A stretch of DNA of 64,000 bases, taken from contig NZ_CP041409.1 of the NCBI RefSeq assembly GCF_007065885.1, positions 2,544,153-2,608,152 of the forward strand. The letters are read 5' to 3'. The position numbers and the translations under genes were made by a program. Origin of the DNA: Altererythrobacter sp. TH136 (GTDB lineage Bacteria > Pseudomonadota > Alphaproteobacteria > Sphingomonadales > Sphingomonadaceae). The notes beneath the pieces were generated by a model, which did no database searches, was not told the origin of the DNA, and was given only the letters and a program-made list of their open reading frames with translations. This document shows positions 55,710 to 64,000 of this stretch, in pieces (the stretch's first letter is position 1; the number at the start of each line of letters is the position of its first letter).

Positions 55710-58700
55710 TCAGGCCTGGGCAGCAGTCAATGCCTGGGCATCGGCGTCCAACATTGCAGTCATCGAGTCATGGAACACCGTCATCGTCCCGCCATCGATA
55801 ACTTGCGCAAGCACATGCGAGGCGTGATCGTTGGCGGCCATCGGCAACGCCGGGGCGGCTGCTTCCGCGAAGTGATCGACGATTGAATCGATCAACCTGC
55901 TGGCCGCGACATCCGACAACGCGGCACCGATCCCCCCCGAGGGTCCTTGCTGATTAGTGACATCAGCGACCGGGGCGATTGCGAGAAGCGCCTCCATTAC
56001 CCCGGCAGTACCCGTTCCGCCGAAGAGGGCAGGGGAGGCAACATGCGTGATCTCGGGGCCAGTACCCTCGTGCTGCAGCACTGCGCTACCGCGGTCGGCC
56101 TGCTCCGCCAGCGGAGTTACCGGCTCCACATTATCCGCGGACACATGCGTCCGATACGCTTCCAGATTGCTAGCGGTCCGTCCTTCGTCCGCTGACATCG
56201 GTTCGGTGCCCCGGTCGATCTCAGTCGGCCTGGCCGCCTGCTGGTCGTGTTGAGTGGCGGGTAATGACGCAGGTGTATCCTCAACGTCGACCTGAGGCAT
56301 GATGGTCGCGGCAGCGACCGCAGTCGATGCGTGCACGACCGCGCCTGCCACTGCCGCGATCGCGACCGTTTCGGCCGTGCGTTGAGCAGTGCGCGCTTCG
56401 GTCCCGAACACCGCATCGGCGAGCGAACCCACGGTGCCATCGGCGCGCGTGTAAGTTGCGCTGCCGGACACCCGCACATCGCCGCCCGCGGCAGTGTAGG
56501 CCTGTCCGTCGCTGACCAGATCGATCGCGGTAATCCCCGCCGCCTCGAGCGAGGTGAACTCGCCGTCATCGACCACGCCGTCACTGTCGGCATCCTGCCA
56601 CACACCGAACGAAGACCACTGCGCGTCGTGCGCGGAAAGCTTGCCATCGCCATTGCTGTCGTAAGCCAGCCGAACGCCGGCGAGATCGGTGAAGGCGCCC
56701 GGAGCGTCGTCCGTGAAGACGAGATCAAGGCCGGTTCCGGTATTGCGAGCGAGCAGTCCATCGTCGGGTGCGACCCATGCGGTGGAGACAGTGCCGGCCC
56801 CGTAATCGTGGGTCACGCCGGCAGCCAGGCTCAGGAACTCCACACCGTCACCATCGAGATCGAGCGCAACGGGCGCGGTGGCATCGATGAACACGGACAC
56901 CTGGGAAACCGTCGTGGTGTCACCGTCCGCGTCTTTCGCGCTGATGGTGAACGGGATCGTTTCATCCTGCGGGAGGATGACCTTGTAGATCTGCACGCCG
57001 CCGATCTGGATGCGGCCCCCATCGGTCCCGACGCCGGCCTGGTCGACGTTCTCGATGCGCATCGTGTTGAATTCGATGCTGGGGTCGATGTTAACCAGTC
57101 CGGATGCAGTCACCGTTACGAAGCCGCTCTCGGTAGCGCCGGTGATGGTGTTGGTCGCCGTCCACTGCAGGGTCACGTTGGGACCGCCGCTCTGCCCCGG
57201 TCCATTGCGTCCGCCCGAGCTCTGCAGCGTGTTCACGATGACGTCGATCTCGCTGAGAAGTTCGGCGTCGGTGTTCGCCGCCTGGTCGCGATCGGCGCCG
57301 GGGTTGTGGAACTCCATCTCGAAGTACTCGGTCGGGTCGAGGAACGAGTTCGACACGCCGAAATCGTTGTTGTTCGCGTTGACGCCGGAGCCATTGCTGG
57401 TGAACTCCACGCGGCCGTTCTCGTTGATCGGCGTACTCGTGTCGTCGTCGAGCTCGCGGAAGCCGGGACCCCCGGCGCTGAGCGACTTGAACGACAGCGT
57501 CTCGCTGGTGGCGGCGTCCGCCGTCACAAGCGTGAACTTGTAGTTGCCGCCGACATCCACCTGCATCGTGAACAGGGTGGTCAGACCATCGGCGGACGTT
57601 GCGGTCAGCGTCGTCCCCTGCACCGGATTGCTGACGCCGTCATCGCTGATGTCGATGAGGCCATGCACAAGCGGTTGATAGACCACGCCGTCGATCGTCG
57701 GACCGGTGATGACGAAGGAACCATGCCCGTCACCGCCCGGCGAGTAGGCGAAGCTGCCGATCGCCGTCGCATTCGACGTGTTGCTGACGGTGTTGGCGGC
57801 CGGAGTGAACGCGCCAAGGATTGGTGAATCATCCTCGAACACCACGGTGATGGCGTTGGCGAGCGTCGTCGAGGCATTGGCAGCGCCGCTATCGTCGGTG
57901 ACCGTCACCGGTATCACGAGGTTGCTGACGATATCCTCGACAGTGGTATCGGGATGGAAGATTGGGTCCAGGATTTCGACGGTGTAGGTCCCGGCGTCGG
58001 TAACCTTGACCACCACCGACGGATCCGCCTGACTGGTCACGTATCCGACCAGGGTCTTGCCGCCGTCGATCACCGCCCAGGTAAGGGCGGCCCCGGCCGC
58101 CGAGCCGTCTGCAACCCGGATTCCCGGTGCGGCCGGCGCGCCGAGCGTCACCGTGAAGGTATCGGTCGCGTCGGTGTCCGTAAGGGTCAGGCTGCCGGTG
58201 AGGAAGGTCGTCGAGTTCGAGCTGTCGCTCGGGACGCCGACCGTGTCCTTGTTCCCGGCCGCAAAACCTTCATCGGAAACCACCGCGGTGCTCGCCACGA
58301 TAACCGGTGCGTCGTTCGCGCCAAAGATCGAGATGTTGAGGCTGGAGGCCGCAGAGGCGGTGCCATCGGTGGCGGTATAGCTGAAGCTGTCGATCAGCGG
58401 CGCATCGCCAACGCCCAGCGACTGGACGGCATGATACTGGGCGGTGTTCTCGCTCGCCGTGTACAACCGATAGCTGTAGCTGCCGTCGATATTCAGCGTC
58501 AGCACGCCATAGGTGCCGTTGATGACCCCGGCGTTGGCGACGGTGACCGCGTCGTCGACATCGGTGTCCGCGACGTCCGCAAAATCGCCCGGGGTGATGC
58601 GGGTGTGCGGCACGTTGGCAAGCACGTTGCCGGTGATTGCTGAGGCCGCATCCTCCACGGTCCAGTTGGTGTCCGCGCGGGCGATGGGGCCATCGTTGGC

Positions 58701-61700
58701 GCCGACGATCGAGATTGTCAGCGTCGCTGTCGCCGGATCGCCGTCACCGTCCTTGATCTGGTAGGTGAACGTATCGGTTTCAACATCGCCGAGATCGAGG
58801 TTCTGCACCTTCGCTGGATCAAGCGTGTAGGTGTAAGTGCCGTCGGCGTTGAGGGTCAGCGATCCGAATTCGCCGACCGTGGCTCCACCGACCGTGCCTG
58901 CGCCGGTGAACCCCGAAATCGCGGTGACCGGCGGAGCGTTCTGCCCATCCGCACCGAAGCGATCGTCGTCAGGGGTGTTGGCGATGTTGTCGGTGCCGCG
59001 CAACACACTGCCCGACACTGTCGAGCCATCCTCGCCGATGGTGTTGGTATCGGGGAGCGCGGTCGGGCCATCGTCGAGGAAGCGGACAGTGCCGCCGATG
59101 TTGGCAGTCGCGGTCGCGGTGTCTCCGTCAGCGTCCGTCACCGTCGCGGTGAGGGTGATAAGATTGGCCGCCAACGCTGGAGATTGCTCGTTTGCGCTCG
59201 TCGTATCGCCGTGGCGGACTGCGCGTAGCTGGTCGAGTTCGACAGTGCTTCCGCTGAGGGTCACTTCAAACACCGTCAGATTGCCGAATTCGGTCGCGCC
59301 AATGACTTTCGCGCCGTCGAAGCGGAGCAGCACGCGTTCGCCGCTCGCGGTGTCGATCAGGCCGGTGTTCGCGCCGCTGATGCCAAGTGTATAGTTGCCC
59401 ACGCTGCCCGCCCCGTCGGCGTTGTAGTCGGGCGTGAACAGGCCGGCGAAATCGGCCGAAGCATCGATGCCGAGCTGCGTTTCATCGACCTGCAGCGCGT
59501 TTGCTGCGGGGCTGCTTGCGCTCAGCGTGGGCAGATCGTCCGAGATCGCGAGCGATGCGAGCGCCGTCGCCTGATCGCCGTCGATATCGGTGGCCACCAC
59601 CTCGACACTGCCGATGACGAACGTCTGGTCGCCCAGGCCATTGGCGTGCAGGTAATTGTCGATCAGGGTCGCGACCACTTCGGCGTCGTTGCCAACTACC
59701 GAAAGCGTCAGCGTGACTACCGGACGGCCGCCCTGGCTGCCCGTCACGGTCAGGTTGTCGGCCGATTTGACCCAAGTCAGCCCACCCGAAAGGCCGGCTA
59801 TGCTGCCAAACTCGATCGAAGCGAACGGATCGGAGCCGGGGACGAATGCAATCGTTTCCGAATCCGCCGGCGGCTGCGTCGCGGCCGGGGTGCGGCCATC
59901 GGACAGCAACTGATCGTCGAGGACCAGCGCGACGGGCGCAGGATCGCCCGGACCGGTCCCGTCGACGATGCTGATCGGCTGGGTCGCGGTGTCCAAATCG
60001 CCGTCTCCATCGGTCAGGCGATAGGTGAAGCCTGCGTTGATGGGGCCGGCTGTCTGATCGAGGCCCGTGGCCGGATCGAAGGTCCATGCTCCGCTGGCGG
60101 CAAAGGTGTACGTGCCGTTCGCGGTGGTAAATGCATAGACCCCCGCGCCGAGATTGGTGCCGGTCGTGATCGCAACAGGACCGCCGCCCAGGTCGACATG
60201 AGTGAGGGTCGCCCCGTCCGCGCCGCGGACGTCGTTTGCCAGCACATTTCCAGCAATCGTGCCGACCGCGTCTTCCGCCACCGTGCGCCCGGCATCGCTG
60301 ACCGCGTTGGGCACGTCGTCGGTGATGTTGACCGAGATCGCGCCGCTGCCGATCAGGTTGTTCGCCGCGTCGTAGACCTCGTAGGCGAAGCTTTCCGCGC
60401 CATTGACCACGTTGGCCGAGTTTTCGGTCACCGCGTCGGTGTACGGAGTATCCAGGGTGTACGTATACGCCCCGGTGGTGCCGTCGAGGACCAGCGTCCC
60501 GTAGGTCCCGTCCCCGTTGCTGTTCGGGCCAACCAGAACGTAGGTGAACGGTCCCACCGCCCCGTTGACCGAGATCTGACCGCTACCGATCTCGCTGGTG
60601 TCGCCGCTATCGCTGCCCGCCGGAAGCCCCGCTTCGTTGACGTTCACGTCGCTGTCGGTCGCAGCGCCGGTGACGTTGTCGATCGAGATCACCAGCTGCG
60701 CGGTCGAGGTGTCGCCGTCGCTGTCGACGATCGTGTAGTCGAACGTGTCGGTGGTGTCGGCGTTCGTGCTGTTGGGGTTCGAGACGTAGGTGTAGCTGCC
60801 ATCGGCGTTAAGGGTCAGCGTGCCGAGCGCAGTCGTGATCGAACTGCCGGGTGCAGTGTTTGCGCCGCCGTCCGCGCTGGCGAACGAAAGGATTGTGCCG
60901 CCGTCGGCGCCGAAGATGTCGGCGGTGCCGTCGCTCAGGACGTTGCCGCCCGTCGATCCACCTTCGCTAACGTCATTAACGTTGTCGAATGCAGTCGGCG
61001 TGTCGTCGTCCACGACCACCAGCAGGCTGCCGCTTGCCGTATCGCCGTCCTGATCGGTTACGGTGTAATTGAGCGTGAACTCGGCATCGTTTTCCTGCGC
61101 CCCAGTCGGGTGCGCGATGGGCGCGTTCTGGGTGACGGTATAGTCACCCGTGGCGCTATCCAGCGTGACCGTGAGAACCGTCATCCCGCCTTGCTGGATG
61201 AGCAGCACGCCGGCTACCGTATCGTCGACCGTGAAGCCGGCCGGGACGGTCACCGAAGCCACCGACCAGGCGAGGGGGCCGTCGCCCCCCGAACCGGCCA
61301 GCGTGCCCGTCAAATTCGCGGTGTCCGGGTCGGCATCGTCGATCCCCCCCGCATTGCCCCCCGCGAGTGCATCGTCGTCCAGTTGCACTTGCGCGTTGGA
61401 GGCGGTCAGCGGGAGCGCATCGTCGATTGCGATGGTCAGCGTGCTGCTGGCTGCATCGCCGTCCGAGTCCGTGACTGAGTACGTGAAGGTGTCGGTGACC
61501 CCGCCATCCGTACCGGGATTGCGGACGTAGCTGTAGGTTCCGTCGCTGGCGATCGTCAGCACGCCGTATTGTCCGATGGTCGTGCCGCCGACCGCTCCGC
61601 TGCCACCGAACCCGCTGATCGCGGTAACGGTTATGCCATCGGCGCCCGGCGTGTCCCGGCCTCCGTCAGCCTCTGCATCGGTGATGACATTGCCGCCCAC

Positions 61701-64000
61701 CGGCCCGTAAGTGCCCGCGGCCACAGTATCGAAGTCGGCGACCGCCGTCGGAACATCGTCGATGACCTGTACTTCGATCGTATCGGTCGCGGTGGAGCCG
61801 TCCGTGTCGGTGACCGCGATGGCGAAGGTTGCCAAGATGGCATTCTCGCCCGCAGCATTCGGGTGCGCGGTGTTGTCTGTCAACGTGAACGCGTAGTCGA
61901 CGGTGATGCTGGTCTGGCTGCCATCGGCCGGCCCGGACAGCGAAGTGATCGTGAAAGTGCCGTACGCGTTCGTGAACGTCTGCCCGACGAACGCGTCCGT
62001 GCCCTCGACGGTTAGCGCGGCGATCCCGTCGCTGCTCGTCACAGTGAAGGAACCGGTCTGGGTGAGGGCCCCGGGAGCGGGCGAGCTGCCATCAGACAGG
62101 TCGTCCTCGTCGACGATCAACTCGGCGCCGGCTGGATCGAGACCGGTGATGACCACCGGATCGTCGCTGCCGTTGACGGTCACGACCAAGGTGGAGGTGC
62201 GCACGTCGCCGTCGCCATCGGTGATTGCGTAGCTGAACGTCTCGGTGCGGCTTTCCGTCCCGTCGAGGCCCTGGACCAGCGGATTGCCGTTATCGAGGGT
62301 GTAGGTGTAACTGCCGTCCGCATTGAGCTGCAGCGTACCGTAGGTGCCGGTGATCGAACCGCCCACCACGCCCGCTCCATTGGGGCCGGAGAACGCCGTC
62401 ACGGTCACGCCATCGGCGCCGGGGGTGTCGGCACCCGCATCGCCGTTGGCCTCTGCGTCGGTCACGACGTTGCCTGCCGCGACCAGCGTGACATCCTCGG
62501 TTACAGAGTCGGCATCCGGACGCGCGGATGGAACATCATCGACGATCGCGACTACCAGGTCGCTCTCGGTGAAATCGCCGTCCTGATCCGCGACGCGGAT
62601 GGTGAAGCTGTCGTTGGTCGCATCGCCAAGTGTGTTCGTGGTGAGCGTATACGTGTACGCGATGCTGTCACCGCCGACCGCATCGACCACCAAGGTGCCA
62701 TACGTTCCGGCGAACACCGCCCCGGCGGTCACCGGGACACCGTTGATCGTCAACACGGCCGGCCCGTCAGGCGCGGTGAACTGGATCGTTCCCACGGTGG
62801 CTTCGGCCCCGCTCGTCGGGTTCGAACCGCTTGCGAGCGCTTCTTCGAGGACGGTGGTTCCAGCGTCACCCGCGGTGGGCAGGGTCAGCGTGGTGCCGCC
62901 ACTGTTGGGGATGGTGATCGTCAAAGTTGCGGTATCGACGTCGCCGTCCGCATCGGTGATGTCGTAGGTAAAGGTGTCGGTCACGCCCCCCGGAGTGCCG
63001 GGATTGCGGGTATAGCTGAAGGTACCGTCCGCCGCGACCGTCAGCGTGCCGTATGAACCGGCGGCCACCCCACCGACGGAAACCGCGCCGCCGGTTCCCG
63101 AGTAACCCGTGACGACCGCGCCGTCGGCACCCTGGGTGTCGTTGGCGCGCACATTTCCGCCGATTGGGCCATATTCGCCGGCTGCAAGAGCGGCGGCATC
63201 GTCGAGCGCTGTGGGCGCGTCGTCCGCGATCGCGATCACCAATGTGGTGCTTGCCTGGCTCCCGTCGCTGTCTGTGACGGTGACCGCGAAGATGTCGCTG
63301 TCGGGCTCGCTCGCGGTGTTGTCGGTCAGCTGATAGCTGTAGCTATAGCCCCCGTTGCTGTCGGCAGTGACGGTCAGGATGCCTTTCGCAGTGGTCACAG
63401 TGCCGCCTGCAGTGACATCGATCCCGCTTACAACCAGCGAGCCGACCGTGTCATTGCCCGTGCTGATGGCGATCGTGCCGGCGGCAAATTCGCCGTTGCC
63501 TGCGGCTTGGCTACCCGCCGGCTCTCCGTTGCGCGCCGGTAGGCCCGCCTCGGTCACGTCCGTATCGCCTGCAAGGGCAATGGTTGGCGTCGAGTCGGGG
63601 CGGAGCGTGATGGTCACCTGAGCGGCCGATGTGTCGCCATCGCCGTCGGTGATCGAATACTGGAAGGTGACCGTGCCTTCCTCTCCTGGCCCCGGCGTGT
63701 AGGTAAACGTGCCGTCGCCGTTGTTGGCGAGTTGACCCGTTCCTGTCAGCGATCCTGCCACCAGCGTGACGGTTCCCGGCTGGACGCTGTCTGCACCTGG
63801 GATATCATTGACCAGGACGTTTACCGTCACCGGCGCGTTCTCCGCCGCCTGACTGGCTGCGTCGGCGACCGCCGTGGGCGCGTCGTCCGCGATCGCGATC
63901 ACTAATGTGGTGCTTGCCTGGCTCCCGTCGCTGTCTGTGACGGTGACCGCGAAGATGTCGCTGTCGGGCTCGCTCGCGGTGTTGTCGGTCAGCTGATAGC
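55710..64000 (-). CDS. Giant repetitive T1SS adhesin (LapA/BapA-like), 5' end outside window
   Basis: At least 2,760 residues of one open frame; the start lies beyond the right edge. It consists of tandem Ig-like repeats of about 100-220 residues of the VCBS/T1SS-143 type, each with segments such as TFTYDITDADGDVDTATLTI, DDVPTA and GTYGTLTLNADGSYTY. Near the C-terminus an Asp-rich segment (LDLDGDGVEF, DSNGDGKLSAHDAQW, DADSDGVVDDGEF) looks calcium-binding. The last 200 residues are Ala-rich and should hold the type I secretion signal. The retention module cleaved by LapG proteases would be in the missing N-terminus. Confidence 0.9.
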   Translation of the reverse strand, partial: YQLTDNTASEPDSDIFAVTVTDSDGSQASTTLVIAIADDAPTAVADAASQAAENAPVTVNVLVNDIPGADSVQPGTVTLVAGSLTGTGQLANNGDGTFTYTPGPGEEGTVTFQYSITDGDGDTSAAQVTITLRPDSTPTIALAGDTDVTEAGLPARNGEPAGSQAAGNGEFAAGTIAISTGNDTVGSLVVSGIDVTAGGTVTTAKGILTVTADSNGGYSYSYQLTDNTASEPDSDIFAVTVTDSDGSQASTTLVIAIADDAPTALDDAAALAAGEYGPIGGNVRANDTQGADGAVVTGYSGTGGAVSVGGVAAGSYGTLTVAADGTFSYTRNPGTPGGVTDTFTYDITDADGDVDTATLTITIPNSGGTTLTLPTAGDAGTTVLEEALASGSNPTSGAEATVGTIQFTAPDGPAVLTINGVPVTAGAVFAGTYGTLVVDAVGGDSIAYTYTLTTNTLGDATNDSFTIRVADQDGDFTESDLVVAIVDDVPSARPDADSVTEDVTLVAAGNVVTDAEANGDAGADTPGADGVTVTAFSGPNGAGVVGGSITGTYGTLQLNADGSYTYTLDNGNPLVQGLDGTESRTETFSYAITDGDGDVRTSTLVVTVNGSDDPVVITGLDPAGAELIVDEDDLSDGSSPAPGALTQTGSFTVTSSDGIAALTVEGTDAFVGQTFTNAYGTFTITSLSGPADGSQTSITVDYAFTLTDNTAHPNAAGENAILATFAIAVTDTDGSTATDTIEVQVIDDVPTAVADFDTVAAGTYGPVGGNVITDAEADGGRDTPGADGITVTAISGFGGSGAVGGTTIGQYGVLTIASDGTYSYVRNPGTDGGVTDTFTYSVTDSDGDAASSTLTIAIDDALPLTASNAQVQLDDDALAGGNAGGIDDADPDTANLTGTLAGSGGDGPLAWSVASVTVPAGFTVDDTVAGVLLIQQGGMTVLTVTLDSATGDYTVTQNAPIAHPTGAQENDAEFTLNYTVTDQDGDTASGSLLVVVDDDTPTAFDNVNDVSEGGSTGGNVLSDGTADIFGADGGTILSFASADGGANTAPGSSITTALGTLTLNADGSYTYVSNPNSTNADTTDTFDYTIVDSDGDTSTAQLVISIDNVTGAATDSDVNVNEAGLPAGSDSGDTSEIGSGQISVNGAVGPFTYVLVGPNSNGDGTYGTLVLDGTTGAYTYTLDTPYTDAVTENSANVVNGAESFAYEVYDAANNLIGSGAISVNITDDVPNAVSDAGRTVAEDAVGTIAGNVLANDVRGADGATLTHVDLGGGPVAITTGTNLGAGVYAFTTANGTYTFAASGAWTFDPATGLDQTAGPINAGFTYRLTDGDGDLDTATQPISIVDGTGPGDPAPVALVLDDQLLSDGRTPAATQPPADSETIAFVPGSDPFASIEFGSIAGLSGGLTWVKSADNLTVTGSQGGRPVVTLTLSVVGNDAEVVATLIDNYLHANGLGDQTFVIGSVEVVATDIDGDQATALASLAISDDLPTLSASSPAANALQVDETQLGIDASADFAGLFTPDYNADGAGSVGNYTLGISGANTGLIDTASGERVLLRFDGAKVIGATEFGNLTVFEVTLSGSTVELDQLRAVRHGDTTSANEQSPALAANLITLTATVTDADGDTATATANIGGTVRFLDDGPTALPDTNTIGEDGSTVSGSVLRGTDNIANTPDDDRFGADGQNAPPVTAISGFTGAGTVGGATVGEFGSLTLNADGTYTYTLDPAKVQNLDLGDVETDTFTYQIKDGDGDPATATLTISIVGANDGPIARADTNWTVEDAASAITGNVLANVPHTRITPGDFADVADTDVDDAVTVANAGVINGTYGVLTLNIDGSYSYRLYTASENTAQYHAVQSLGVGDAPLIDSFSYTATDGTASAASSLNISIFGANDAPVIVASTAVVSDEGFAAGNKDTVGVPSDSSNSTTFLTGSLTLTDTDATDTFTVTLGAPAAPGIRVADGSAAGAALTWAVIDGGKTLVGYVTSQADPSVVVKVTDAGTYTVEILDPIFHPDTTVEDIVSNLVIPVTVTDDSGAANASTTLANAITVVFEDDSPILGAFTPAANTVSNTSNATAIGSFAYSPGGDGHGSFVITGPTIDGVVYQPLVHGLIDISDDGVSNPVQGTTLTATSADGLTTLFTMQVDVGGNYKFTLVTADAATSETLSFKSLSAGGPGFRELDDDTSTPINENGRVEFTSNGSGVNANNNDFGVSNSFLDPTEYFEMEFHNPGADRDQAANTDAELLSEIDVIVNTLQSSGGRNGPGQSGGPNVTLQWTATNTITGATESGFVTVTASGLVNIDPSIEFNTMRIENVDQAGVGTDGGRIQIGGVQIYKVILPQDETIPFTISAKDADGDTTTVSQVSVFIDATAPVALDLDGDGVEFLSLAAGVTHDYGAGTVSTAWVAPDDGLLARNTGTGLDLVFTDDAPGAFTDLAGVRLAYDSNGDGKLSAHDAQWSSFGVWQDADSDGVVDDGEFTSLEAAGITAIDLVSDGQAYTAAGGDVRVSGSATYTRADGTVGSLADAVFGTEARTAQRTAETVAIAAVAGAVVHASTAVAAATIMPQVDVEDTPASLPATQHDQQAARPTEIDRGTEPMSADEGRTASNLEAYRTHVSADNVEPVTPLAEQADRGSAVLQHEGTGPEITHVASPALFGGTGTAGVMEALLAIAPVADVTNQQGPSGGIGAALSDVAASRLIDSIVDHFAEAAAPALPMAANDHASHVLAQVIDGGTMTVFHDSMTAMLDADAQALTAAQA
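63208..64000. repeat. 663-bp near-identical tandem unit in the adhesin gene
   Basis: 63208-63337 and 63871-64000 agree at 128 of 130 bases (differences at 63210/63873 and 63240/63903), an offset of exactly 663 bp or 221 codons. The repeat continues past the window edge. Other adhesin repeats in the window are related only at protein level. Confidence 0.85.

Noticed and set aside
59646..61478. 610-codon open frame antisense to the adhesin gene (also 56331-57827)
   Set aside because: Long open antisense frames arise from GC-rich repetitive coding DNA. The products are low-complexity Arg/Val/Asp-rich with no domain.
55710..64000. RTX nonapeptide calcium repeats (GGxGxDxUx) in the adhesin
   Set aside because: I looked for runs of this motif in the visible part and found only Ig-like repeats and an EF-hand-like Asp-rich segment; they could exist only in the missing part.

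Overview
The window is GC-rich, densely coded DNA from an alphaproteobacterium, most likely of the order Sphingomonadales. The evidence is the gene set: an alphaproteobacterial SspB, hisB-hisH-hisA-hisF-hisE next to a HIT gene, ybgC-tolQRAB-pal, a single bifunctional Rsh protein, PEP-CTERM and entericidin-like small proteins, and serine-recombinase islands. Genus cannot be fixed from the sequence alone.

Layout. 1-5.2 kb: a catabolic cluster with a GPH-type transporter (cut by the window edge), two short-chain dehydrogenases and a pair of acyl-CoA dehydrogenases that look like two halves of a heteromeric enzyme. 5.2-7.2 kb: entericidin-like lipoprotein, gmk, a conserved hypothetical and sspB. 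7.3-13.0 kb: the histidine operon, interrupted by an SDR plus GH130 pair between hisH and hisA and by a 51-residue PEP-CTERM protein between hisF and hisE. 13.0-17.5 kb: the Tol-Pal envelope operon. 17.5-30.8 kb: housekeeping genes (J-domain protein, Cys/Met PLP enzyme, DASS transporter, infC, pdeM, hemF, M1 peptidase, rsh, cyclophilin, zincin) with several broken genes: a frameshifted lipoprotein, a VOC remnant and a methyltransferase with an in-frame stop.

30.8-47.8 kb is a genomic island in the 3' end of a tRNA-Ser(GGA) gene. The last 27 bp around the tRNA end recur as a direct repeat at 47750-47776. About 0.5 kb of the left end, including the tail of a large serine recombinase, recurs in decayed form at 37.1-37.7 kb, so the island appears to be two related elements in tandem. 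The first carries a FixL-like sensor and a receiver-only regulator. The second carries a FixL/FixJ-like pair and a chaperone-usher pilus locus with two spore-coat-U subunits. The flanks are eroded: truncated recombinases, a truncated exported protein and an ABC exporter with a stop codon.

47.8-64 kb is a Lap-type biofilm adhesin locus: a LapG-like periplasmic cysteine protease facing an operon for a giant VCBS/T1SS-143-type adhesin (incomplete, runs off the right edge), an OmpA-like protein, a TolC protein, a type I secretion ABC transporter, a SleB-type cell wall hydrolase and an HlyD adaptor. Secretion genes, adhesin and release protease fit one surface-attachment system. The c-di-GMP receptor LapD expected for such a system is not in this window.
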